Source: Sclerurus mexicanus (Eukaryota > Chordata > Aves > Passeriformes > Furnariidae). From it: a DNA stretch of 64,000 bases. The notes beneath the pieces were generated by a model. It worked only from the letters and a program-made list of their open reading frames with translations, had not been told where the DNA came from and made no database searches. A program made the position numbers and the translations under genes. Positions 1 to 12,700 of this stretch are shown piece by piece (position 1 is the stretch's first letter; each line of letters starts with the position of its first letter). Location: the NCBI GenBank assembly GCA_013396755.1, contig VWZF01005687.1:62001-126000 (forward strand), read 5' to 3'.

Positions 1-3000
1 GTGGAGGAGGATGAGGGCATCAGGATACACAAAAAAATAAAACCAAACCAAGCAAAACCAACAAAAAACCCAAACAGGCCAAGCTCATAGAAGTCTGATC
101 AGTAGCAGTGGAGAAGAACCTCTTATTTTCCCAGCTCACATAATGCTCTGCGTGGTGATGTTCCACAGCCCTGCACTCATGTGGAGATCGCCTTGGCAGG
201 ATTGTCCTGCTCTTTGGCATGAGACAAAAAAAGGGTACAAAAGCCAGTATTCCTATACAATCAACCTGTATTCGAAATTTTGAAGCCAAACCAACACCAT
301 TTGGGAAAATAATTCTCAAGCCATTCCCAAGTATTTCAAGGAATTCAGGTCACTAAACTTTATGCTGAGTTTTGTGAAGAGAACAGTGCTCCTGCTTTAG
401 GGTGTTGGTCTTATGTTTCCATCTCATTACTTCTCTGCAAGTTGTGCAAAATTTGCAGTTGCCCACTAGAAGCTAAAAGCTGCTATCAAAGCCCTGCTTT
501 AATTAACAGAAAACTGTACACAGAGCTCAGGGGCTTCACTCATTTTGCTGAAAAGAGAAATTGTTAGAGGTACTTGCTAATATGAGGAGATAATTATGGA
601 AACTATATATCTTTTCAGGAAATTTTTCACTTTGTGGCCTTATTAAAAGAGAGTTAGATACTCCTATTGATAACAAAATGGAGCAAAGATTGAAGGGTGG
701 GTGGAAAGCACCTCTCTGCTACTTCCATTCAGCAATTCTGCCACATTTTTCAAGGTCAGAAGAAGTAAATTTATTTTGCATATTGATCAATAAATTCTAA
801 TGTAACAACACTTTCACTATATCCTTAAAATAAGAGATTTTTCCAAAGGCTTCAGCAATATCAAGCCCCATTCACTCATTTCCACAGAGGATGAGAACTC
901 CATATGGAGTTGGAATATACTGGATGTGTAATTCACCCTCTTGTTTCCAAAAACACAAGAGACTTTTGAAAGCTTTCAAACCTAAATTCTGCAGGCTGTT
1001 GAATTACTTTTAATTAATTCTAATCTCTCTTGTAATTGGCTCTAGTCATTCTGCTTTTTCTTCCTCCATCTGACGTAGCTTTTGCTACGTAATTCTAAAA
1101 ACTTGCATTTCTATTAAACGTTTTTTAAGATAAGACTATTAATGAGAATTCAATGTTCCATGCAAGATTATACATGTATTAATTGCAATTTGAACATATT
1201 GTAATGACATGTAGCACCAGATGGTGCAGTTACAGGTAATACGACTTCCTCATTTTCAGTTATGAAAGATCTGTTTACTATAACAAACCAAAATGTAATT
1301 ATTTGTTTTGCAGTCCAGATTCTACTGGCTGCTTCTTTCAAAAGAAAATGTAAGTATTCCCTGATTTTTGGTCTCTACCTTTTTAGTTGGTGTAGTCTTG
1401 GTATGGATTTACATACCCCCTGCTCCCTCCCAAGCCAATAAACTAATGTTTGTTCTGTACTTGATTAAAATAAGAAGAAAGCTATGCCTGCATTCTGTTG
1501 ATGAACATCTGTTCAAGACAGTTAAATGCAAATTCATGTTTATTGTTTAATTTGCTGGGTGGGCTCAACATCACTGAATTCTCTCCCCATGGGAATTCTA
1601 TACCTATTTATATTCAAATAGGCCTGCATTGTTCACCCTTCACCCCAGTCAGCACATCCAAATATTGACAATTTTCTTCCACCACTGCCACACCTGTAGC
1701 TGCAAAGAATGAGAATAAACAACAGCCTCTGAAAAAAAAAGACATTGATTATGTCTATAAATAAGATGCAGGAATGCAAATTAGTATCTATTTTGGAAAC
1801 AAGGGGCTTTACAATCACAAAACTTGAAAGATTTGGGTCCAAAGTGCCCGACACTTTTCTCTAATATGCGTCTTTAAAGATGCTTAAAAATAGAGCAATC
1901 ACTTTAAACCAGTCAAATTTTTTTTGTCTTATCCGATTTTACAACAGTGATTACTTTTAGTAACAGATTCTTTCAGAAGACTTTTTAAGATAAACTACTT
2001 AATTTTACATCATTCCTCTGAGGTGAATGCAGATGTGGTGAAGGTATTTTTTGCTTTTTTGTTTAGTATTTCTAACGGATGAGAAAAAGATGGCAGGGTC
2101 ACCAGTTCAGTATGACAAAACACCCAATGCATTGGGAAATTCTAGCTCTTATAACTGCAGTTAAGGTTGTATGTGCAACTCAGCTGACATAAGACATTCA
2201 GAATTACAGATCTCAATGCAATTTTCCAAGGTCAGATGAAAAAAATAATTCATAAGCTTCCTGCTCTGTGGCCTGTTTTATAATTACTGGTAGACTCACA
2301 ATAACCATACTAGGAGCTCCAAGTCCTGTGCCATTGCAAAACAAATATTCCACAGAAAAGCAAAGTCCACCTGCTCTTCTTTTATCTGGAATTTCCCAAC
2401 CCACTTTTGTGTATTCAGCAAAAGCTGAATTCTTGCTTTAAAGGGGAAAAGGATAGCACTCACCTCCCCACTTGGTGGATTTGCTTCAACATTCAAAGTA
2501 GTGAAGGACTTAGTTTTCTCAGCCACAACCCAGACACAGATAGGGCAACGTGGACCCAACTTTCAGTTACCAAAAGGACACCAGTTAGATACAGGAGTTT
2601 CTAGTAAATGCACTAAACCTGTAGTAAGGACATTTACATTTCTGTCCCAATGCAGTCAAAAGTCTCACATATGACCTTGAGAAGGTCACGATCTCTCTAG
2701 AATTTACATCTGGGAACTTTACAAAACAATGATTTTTGTCTTTTCTACATATACTGTAAACTCTTCAAATCTGAGTCTGCCTTATTACATGTTTATTTCA
2801 CTAAAAATCCTCAATTAAGTACCAAACAGTTTCCACAACACACAGTTCGAGTATTCTAAATCATGCAAGTCAATGTCAGGTGACTTTTTATCTTGTTAAA
2901 GAGAATGTCAGGAGCCTCTTCATTGCACTTATTCTGCAATTGGTGAACATTCATCCACCTCACAGTGGGTAGAAACACCTCTCACTTTCAGAAGATATGA

Positions 3001-6000
3001 TATTTTTATGCACACACTTATATGCAGCTGTTATTAAGAATGCAGTCACATCATTTTTTATTCTAATAGTGGGAGTACATAATCAGTTCAAGTGCTGCAC
3101 TAGTGAGGAGAATTCAAGACAAATTATAAGTCATAGATAATTACTATTAATAGAAAATATGCCTCAAAGAGAATGAAGTTATTAGATAAACATCATTGCA
3201 GTGCTTAGTAGTTTGGGAGTAGATAAAAGAAAGGAGAAGGAGTCGCTCTAGGATTCCTCCACCCTGTAGTAGTTGGAAGGATTTTTTTTTTCTTAAAGAA
3301 TCCTTTCTGTTCCTAGCCTCATGAATTAAGATTTCTTTTAAGAAGAGGCATGAGAAACTCCAGAACAGTTCCAGCTTGAAGCAGTGCAGTACTTGGTATT
3401 GATTCAGATGTCCCAGCTTCTCAGCCAAAGCAAAGGCTCCCTCACACCTTTCTGCCTCAACTGAGCACAGCTGAGCCCCTTGACAGCAGCACTGTTAAAA
3501 CCAGGCATTAGGTCTCAAAACCAAGATTTTGTGTATGTAACCTGGCTGCTTTACGTTTGGATTTGATAGAGCAGACACCCTTTGCTTGCTGTGATAAACC
3601 TTATGCCCTGTACAAGAAGAAATCTTTCCAAGCCTCCTCCCCTTCTTCTCAGCTTTATCTCAATTGGACAACTGGCTGTCTGTCTATCTCATGGCAGATA
3701 CTTTGCCTTTACTTTGGTATTAAAAAAATAAATAAAAATTGTTTGTTTAAAACCCGTAACAGAGAAAAAAAAGGAAAGAGATCACTGCAATATTTCTTTT
3801 TCTGCATTGAACATATCTGACTTTATTATGGGTTCTTCCCCCTTCTGCAACTGAAAAAAACTCAAACCTTGCTCAGCTACTTTTAAAAATGACCTGCTGT
3901 TGTTTTAGGCTAATCCCTTTCTATTGGAAATCAACATGTTTGCTGCAAACAAGAAAGGTTTTCTTTATTGTGGCCTCCGCACAACAGGTGGACAAAGGCC
4001 AAGCAGAAAGGACTGAAAGACTCAGGCATGGACTTCCCTGGCAGATGCAGAGCGGCTGCAGATGAGCAGGAGGGAGAGTCTTTGCAAAGCAACACCTCTC
4101 CTGAACTGCTGTTCACTTGAGCAGCTGGAGTAAACAGTGCAGGGTAGTATATAAAACTCCTGTTCTTAAAGGGAGTTCTTCTCAAGTTCTATTCTTAACC
4201 TGTACCATTTCTGGCAATCAGTGACCTCACACTTTCTGATAATTCTTGACAAATTAGCCTGATTTCACACTATTTTGCAGTAAGGACTACAGAAGGGAAA
4301 TATCGTCTGGCATTTTCTAGTCCATATGCCCACACACAAGGTAAGCACATAGAATATTTCCCATGGAAAATTTCTTTGGCTTACACGTATTCACCACTTC
4401 AAGGAAGGCTGATGTATTGTCAATTAACAAACCCCAGTCAGTGTGGTTTCTGTAAAAGCAGGAGACCAGGTTACCGTAGAAAGGTGAGTATTCTATAGGG
4501 CAGCTAGGAAAAGTAGCATTATGAGTGCTCATGCTTAGCAAAATGAAACCACTGTTGCTTACAACACTGCTGGTCTACAGCTCAGAGTGATGCAACAAAT
4601 GTCTGAGAACAGATCTTCCACTTTTGAATACTGGTTCTTCTGAAAAATATATGGGGGGAAACGCACAGCCTTCTTGAATCACAAGAACTCACAAATTGTC
4701 ATTTTCACCCCTGAAATTTCTTATAAACCTTTTTCCACCTCAAAGCTGGACAGGGTGTGTGCCTGAGGCTGTTTAACAGCAGGGACCTTGGCTGGCACGA
4801 GGCTGCTGGAAGCTGAGGAGCAGCAACACGAGAGCTGGCATTACCACTGTCTTCTCTGTGTTTTGAGAGTGATAAACGGCCTCCATGGGAGTTACACCAT
4901 CAATCACAATTCCCATTTGAGCCTCTGTCACATTATATGTGACTTCCCAGCCACAGTTCTGTGGCTTTTCTCTCAACATATCCACACGAGCTCACAGACA
5001 TGTAACTCCCCCGTCGCATTGAGCGGCAGTGCCACATTTGGCACAATTTGCTCACCCTCTGTGTAATGACATGTCTCAGAAGGGACATCTGTGGCCTCAA
5101 GTGGGAGGCAACGATGGCTCTCTCCTGCCAGCTGGCTGAGGGGCACATGGATGTCAACCTCGACACATCTGCTCCCCCACCTGCAAGAGCCATGACAGCA
5201 AACTGCTTCCAGAGCAGTGGGGGAAGATATAAATGTATATTTTCTAATTATGCAATTGCACTCTCCTGCTTATTTTCCATTTGGGAAAGCAGAGCAAATT
5301 GGCACAACTAGAAGTTTTGCTTACTAATGCACACGTGGATCAAACTGGAGTCAGCATTGCAGACCAGAAAAAACAGTCAGAACAATTCTCAACCTCTACT
5401 CAAAGGAATGACAAAAGCTACGATGTCTAGTAATTTGATGCAAAGAAACTCAATAGTGCTGTAATAGAAAAGAAATGACATGAGGAAATATTTGAGGCCA
5501 AAGGCTAGATTCCACAATACATATACATTTTTCCTTTATAAGTCACAGCAATAAGAAGTGACATGATTTGTCTTTGAGACACTTCACAGAACAGCTAGTT
5601 CATGAACTCAAGAACCAATGGTAATTTTATTTATTCATTGGAGGTATGCCAGGGCAGCCCTGGGACATACACCCCTGTTTGTTGCTGTCACTGGCCAAAA
5701 ATACACCTGGATGGACATTTCCAAGTGTTCTGCACAGTTCCCTCATAAATCCTTGCCAGCTTGACTTGTGCCTGATGACACTGCCCGGTACACAAATAGG
5801 TACTCAAAGGTGAACCTGTAATAGCTGGTTTTTGCACAGCAGGGGTATTCTCCACCATGATATAGGACATTGAGAACCCCTTATTGCAGTTTTGGGCTCT
5901 GAAATACTTCTCTTTGGAAACAAAGTAGAAAGATGCAACAACACAGACTGAGGCAACTTCAGCAAGCCTGAATTGTAATACTGCATTCAAACCCACTGTT

Positions 6001-9000
6001 TGAATAGCATCCTGAAAGTCTCAGTTGCTCATTCCTAAAAGCCTCTATATGAAATAAAATGTTGTATCACAAAATAATAAATTACCTAAATTTACCCTTT
6101 TAAAATAAATATTTAAAACAAAGAAACACTACAGGTTCTCAAGGAAAGCAAAACCTTTGAGTTGGAACCTTGGACAAATAAAGCACAAAAGGAACACACA
6201 ACACTTTCTGCCAGTGTCCTGGTCACAGTAGCAGGTCAGAAGCCTGGGCAATGTGCACGTGTGAAGAAAGCGGAAGGATCCACGTTAAGACAAGTGAGCT
6301 GGAAAACATTAGATAAGGACTTCCTATTTCAGAATGACCCTTCCTTTGAATCAGGGGGTATCTACAGTCAAACCCTTCTTAGGAGCTGTGCTTGCCAAAA
6401 GCTCTCAGAAGCAGATTTTCAGGCTCTCACTGTTGATGTTCAGAGCTGTGTTGCCAAGGGGGGAGAGCTGACAAAGAAGTGTTGTCATTAAGACCATACA
6501 ACTAAACCCTTCTTTCAGGAAACAAGAAGCAATGTAACATACAAAAATAGTTACAGATACTCAGGATTGTTTTGCTGTTGCTTTATGTATATTTTGTTGG
6601 CTTTCTTAAAGATGGGAATATCTCTTCCAAATCTGATGTTTGAAAAGTACCCTCACAAGGCTGGCTAAAATAAGAATGAATAGAACCAGAATAAACACAA
6701 TTTCATATTAGTTTTCATCTGTTATTATTTTCAGCTCTCCATTTAACTGTGAACGATCATGAGCAAAATTTGTTTCTCTTACTAATGATACAGTCCTCTT
6801 CCTCTTTCATGTGGGATCACTCAGATTGAAACACACTAATGAGGCTTTGAGAGCAGAACTCACATTTCCCACTTTCTTTGAGCATTGCTTCAGAAAGCAG
6901 ATTTGCTATTCGAGGAAAGAGAGAAGAGGAAGAGGCTTTAGAAATGAACCCAGGGTGTGTCCAAGGGATGATCCTCAGGACACACAGCTGCCTTGTAAAG
7001 CAAGGAGCTTGGAGCAGGATGACAGAGGAAGCAGCCTGAGCTACCCACACCCCACCACATTCCAGCAGTTATTATGGTTAGTTTTTCAAAGGTGGATAGC
7101 ACACCTGAATTTATACAGAATGAGGGAGGTGATGAACAATACAGGTCCATGCTACCTCTAAGGAATTCAGCTGTGGGCCCAGCACTTCCAACAAGCTGAG
7201 AAGCAAAGACACTAGGAATGGCCAAGAGTCTACAGGAGTTCCTTTGTACGCAACTCTAACAAAACACTCTTGCTCAAACAAAATAAAACCAACCCCCAAA
7301 ACACTCAGAGAGATACATTATTACTCCATAATTGGGTTTTGGTCAAGAAAAAAAAGTTAGAAATACAACATCTTGTTTTCAGTAGTGTCTTAAGACAGCA
7401 AGAGTAGATGCATTAATAACAAGATGCTAACCAAGCTATAACAACATTTTAGGTTGGGAAGCTTTTCTACTCCTACTTATATACTGGAAATACATTAAAA
7501 AAGCTAGAATACAGTGGTTAGAAATCAACAAGCCTACAGGAACAGAAAAAAATTGATAATCAGAAACTTACCCAAAAAAAGAATTAGAAAAGTGCAATTC
7601 TAAAAAAAGGTCAAAACAAAAACCTGCAAATATTAACAGGAAGGGAGAAAGAAAAAAATAAACACCAAAAAAAAATCATTCCAAACCCTTGAGAAGGTGA
7701 TTTCAAAGGAAATGCAGAGACAAATGGATTACAACACGCATATTAATGAGCCCAAAGCAATTCTCAATTACAGTTCATTATCATTAACCATTTCAAAAGT
7801 AAAAAGCAGATAAACAACTCTGCCTGCTCTAGCAGGAGTTGAAAATTGCCTGGCAAGAGATGCTTCCCTCTCAGGAATTCTAAGTAAAGGCAAAGAGCCT
7901 CCAAATGTAACACTTAGGATTCAATTCAGATAAAAAAATACTTGGGGAAAGGGGAATTGAGTTGCATTATCCAGAAGACAACACAGTAGTCATAATATTC
8001 TGAGCCCTCTGTTAAATACATCCCCCCGTGCTGGCTTGCACTCATACTCTAGCCTGAGCACCAGGTTGCAATGCAACTCCCCTGACCTCTGCACCTTCAT
8101 TTAACCTTCTCTCTCCCCCAGCCCTGCTCATTCTGAAGTAACGCCCTGTCAGCAGGTTGCAGGCCCTGCTGATTGTTTTCCTGGTGCTCAGTGCTGTAGG
8201 ACCCCGAGCTGGAGACTGCTGACTAAATACAATCCCCATAACACTGCACGCATCCTGGGGATCTATCACAGCACACACATCATAGCTTCAATGTCAAGAA
8301 TTTCTTGCCTTGTAAGTATAAAATGAGTCACCTGCCTTGTTTAGACCCTGAATTAAGTTTTGGAAGGAACAAGGATATCAGAAGGGGACAGGATTTAGAA
8401 ACTAAAAGAGCAAACTAAGCCTGGTAGAGGAATTCTGGGAAGCAAAGACTCTCTGTACTTGCTGTGAAGAGTACAGTGTGCTCTCTTCGTCCCACTGAAG
8501 AAGTTTTAGAAACTCCTCCTCCTCTCAGAGCCTGTGGCTGGCTGTGGTGAACCTAAGCCATCCCTCAGCCTTCTTGGGATGAGTGTCCAGAATTTTCATT
8601 CAGTGTTGGAACACTGATAATTACTTTCCAAAGCAACTGAAATGTATATGGTCACTACAGAGTTTGGGAATACAGAGCAGAAATAATTAACTTGGATTAA
8701 GAACTCCAAACTAAGACTTGTTCATTTGTGCAGACATCCTTCAAACACTTAAACCAGAGCTAACCTATCATAAGCTATTTGATGAGAAGGGCTCTAATGA
8801 CATTTCTTTTAGCAATTAATGGCACTTCTTCCGAATTCAAATGTGTTTAAGCAGGCAGAGCCAGGGCAGAAACCAGGGAATACAGAAGCACACAATTACG
8901 AGACCTAATCAAATAACGTACTCCTTTTCTGAAGTACCTCCCTACGCATCAAGTCCACAATGCTCAGGCAACAATTGAGAAGAAGGTTCTAAAACTACAT

Positions 9001-9544
9001 TCTGAAGCAGAAATTTCTACATAGAAATTTTGTATTTGCTCATTAAGCAATTTTCCCCATCACTTATAGGAGACCTCCATAGATTCACACAACTCACTGG
9101 CATCTCACATGTTTAGGAAGTTTCATTTACTCTCCATAACAGGACTGTGATTTGTATGACTTCTGGCAAACATATGATACAGACAAGTCACAAAACTCTT
9201 CACCAAAGCCTCTGAAGGACCCTCACAAATAGCTGGTATTCTATTCCTAAAGTCACTGTTATATACAGCATTTGGAAAATAAAGGTGAAAAAAAAACAAC
9301 CCTGCCCACAATTGATCTGGTATTCAGTTGTTTTCCCTGCAGCTTTGATTAACAAAGTTATTATTGAGCAAAAATTTTTGGCTTTATTGCTCAATATTAC
9401 AACAATACTGCATTGTTTGATTTCAGAAGACATTTCAATGTAACACCTACTGTTGAAAACATCTTGTAGACTATCAAGCCAGCAAAAAGTTTCACCATTA
9501 ATTTCAATAAGATAAGCATTCAAATTCATATTAAGAAACATTTT
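1..9544. other. Upstream intergenic DNA, no gene seen
   Basis: AT-rich non-coding DNA. Open frames here are at most about 116 codons, in overlapping frames on both strands, with no recognisable domain and no run of splice-flanked exons. I looked for the C-terminal exons of GABRA6, the expected upstream neighbour from conserved vertebrate synteny, and did not see them. Apart from a possible ancient MIR-like relic near 2.66-2.74 kb and ordinary A-rich tracts around 7.55-7.68 kb, I see no structured element. Confidence 0.75.
2660..2735 (+). repeat. Possible ancient MIR-like SINE relic
   Basis: The stretch beginning TGACCTTGAGAAGGTCAC, followed by ATCTCTCT and then TTACATCTGGGAA, follows the order of the conserved MIR core and tail (a 'gaccttgg-caagtcac', 'acctctct', 'catctgtaaaa' layout). 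Birds are known to retain a few very old MIR/L2-class copies. The match is by eye, short and diverged. Chance similarity is a real alternative. Confidence 0.3.
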
Positions 9545-9775
9545 GCTGATGTGCCACTAAGCAATGCGATTAGGGGGGTGTATTACCCATTGATCAATTC
9601 ACTGCATTGCAACTGCAATAAAACACTGGCTTTAACTAAATGCTTTGATGTCATCAGCATCCATGGAAATGAAGCATAACAAATATGTGAATGGGAGACC
9701 TCTCCAATCTGGAAGTTAATTTGCATGACATTATGACCTTGTTTGCATTGCAGAATATTAAAATATTCCTTTTAA
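9545..9775. promoter_or_regulatory. Candidate conserved non-coding element
   Basis: This roughly 230-bp block has a density of factor-site-like words unusual for its surroundings. There is a CRE-like near-palindrome TGATGTCATCA at 9646-9656, an exact POU octamer ATTTGCAT at 9719-9726, and a second TTTGCAT nearby at about 9742. No long frame is open in it. The architecture resembles developmental or neural enhancers, but conservation cannot be judged from one sequence. Confidence 0.25.
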
Positions 9776-12700
9776 CAAACACTGGCTTTTTGAATATCCA
9801 GGAAATGCTATGCTGAGATCTTAATAGGTTATTAGCTATACTTCATCTTCCCCAAATTTTTCCAGATGGGTGTAATAAAAGAAATTCTTATGGGAGAAAG
9901 GGCAGGATTTTTGCCTTTAAATATCCCAAACAACATTAACATGTATTATGAGAACAGTATTAAGATACTGTCAGTCCTCCCTGTTAATATTGCACTATAT
10001 TTTAGAGTGCAACACATGCTATCATTTTCTCTAAGAATGTACATTGTCCAGGATAAAATTATTACTTTTATAGAAAGCTGCTAAGAACAATTATTGTTGT
10101 TATTAATATGTTTATTAATGAATGAACACAAGGAAATTAGGCAGGAATGCACTTCATCCATCAGCACAAAATCTTCAGCACTTAGAGCTTTAGGTAAGCA
10201 ATAATGGCTTAATACCCTCAAAGCCAACTAAAAGTTAAACCTAAACCAGGAGCAAAGCTCTAGCCCTTTGGTACTGCTTGCTTTGGCTTGGGGGGTCAGG
10301 ACCAGAGCCTGCTGCTTCCTGCTCCCCTCCCTTTCCTCCCTGCTGGCTGCAGGACCAGGACCAGAGAGGCCACACTGAGCAGGGACAGGGGAGTCTGTGG
10401 CCACACAAAGGTTGAGCTGCTCCCAGCTCCTAAGGATGGCAGCAGCTGACAACATTCCCAAATGGAGCAATTCAGCATGTGCCCCATCTCACATCAAGTG
10501 CTGATGAACTTCACTTCAACAGCAAAGCAGAGAAAGAGACAGCAGATGTACCCTCCCATTTAGTGTTCAGGGTAAATGGTGCTTTGGTGCACTAAAGTTT
10601 TTGTTACTAACACAAACTAAGCTCCAGAAGTACTTTCAGGAAGCACCATAAATCCTGCAGCCCTATACATCATGTCATTGCATATGCATATGTAACTTGC
10701 ATTTGGGCGTTCACCATGAGGTTCAGGATGCAGCACATTTGCCCTAAATGCCCAGCCTCCAGATGGGCTCTTTGGAAAGCATTCATTCACTACACCCTGA
10801 GAAAAAAATATTTTTGCACATAGGTTAAGCATTTGAAACTCTACTTCAAAAAGGGACATAAATATCCTTACAGCAGGAAAAAGATTGTCTAATGGCAGTC
10901 CACAGCTACACTCCTATTTTCATACAGTTATCTGCTCCTTCAAAAAGAACCCAGTAGCAGGTCTTGTTTCCTGGGTAATGGTACTTAAAGAAGTCTGATC
11001 TTTTCAAGAACTTAGAGACGCAGAATCTTCCAAGTGATGCTCATAACACTCTTATTTTTCTAATTATTCTTTTTCTTGTATTCTCTCCATTTTGTTACCA
11101 TGCTGCTCCTAATGAAAATACTACAAACCATTGTATGATCCTGTTGTTACCAGAAATAGAGCTGTGAGATCAGAGACAAGTGGAGTCAAAAGCCAGGCGG
11201 GTCATTCCCAGCCCATGGATTGGAGGGGAATGCGGGCCCTGTCAGCCCCACAAGCACACACAGCCCAGGCCCAGGGGCACTTTCAGCTCTACTGCTTTTA
11301 AGGGGGATTCACACATGGCTCAGATGTGCAGGGCACCAAGGGAGTCTCAATCTCTGACATCAGACTTAGTTCTGTGTCCAACTTACAGCCCATGAGATTC
11401 TCCAGATACATGGTCATTTAAACTGTAAAAAAAATACTAGCTATGTTCAGGGAAGGGGATGAGCATTTCATTCAGAAACACAGAGGACAGAAATGGGAAG
11501 AGCAACCTAAACCTCTTCACAACAAGCAGCACGTGCCTGACAATGGGGGGACAGGGGTCTTTCCCATAGGCAAGCAGGTGACAGACCTGCAGGACCATGA
11601 AGAGATGCACCAGTCTGTTTTCCTTGCAGTGATTTTCCCTTCTCTTTTCTGCTGTGTTGTTCTTTCCTTATGCTTCTTGCATTTGCTGTTTTCTAGACCG
11701 TTTGGCCACTATCCAACTGCCATACGTATTTCACCATGAGATCTCCCCTTGTCTGTGGCAGTACAGAGCCCAGGCTACTTCCTCTGATCTTTTATCTCAG
11801 AAAGACCAACAGGGGTTAATTGGCTGCAAAATGTGAAAAAACTCCAAAATTCTTAAGTGACTTCATTTTCCTAAGAAAATGGCCAATGCCACAAAATCAT
11901 GAGTTCCATGAAGGACATTGAGCTTTCTTTCAAAGGAAGAAGTCCTATTTATTCTTTATGGGCACAGAGAGAAGTTCTGAAGTTTTTGAAGAAGCGTTTG
12001 CTCTGGCTGACAGAGCGTGCCAGGGGTTTATGTAACAAGTGTGATAAATCCAAACCACACCACAGCATACAGGCATTACCTTTGAGGACTGCTGGCTGTA
12101 TAGCAGGAGGAAGCTAATGCTGAAGGCTCCAGGCTGTATCTGAACTGAACAGGAGTTGTGATTCACAGCACATTTAAAGGGGCTAGTCTTTCCCCCTCAT
12201 CTCAGGAGAACATCAGCCTTCATCTCCACTGTGTGCCTTGCTTTCTGCAGCACAAGGGACTGCAGAGTTGGACCAGAGGAACTCCTGTCAGTTTTTGCCA
12301 CGATCTGTGGACATCACCTAAACAGCAGTCTGGTCAAGGCCACTTGATCCATCCAAACAAGTGTCATTCAACTGCTGCTGCATTTAAAGTGGTACTGAAA
12401 AGGGGTCTGGTAACACAAATGGTGCTTTTGACTTTTGCAGCAACATCTGAAACATAAGAGTTGGTGAGACCTTTTTTTGTGATTTTTAATGGAGGAAAAC
12501 ATTTCAGCTTGAAAAGTAGCAACTAGAGAAAATTTAGCCAAGAGACAACTTGAATAGGGACTATAGAATTTGAAGTTAAACTACAGAAAGGAAACTAAGT
12601 AAGTTTTCAAGATTTGGATGCTTCATAAAGCCTCTGAGGTATTACAGCTATTGATCTGGCTACTTTCAGAGAAAAATATATTCTGATTGAAAAGATACCT

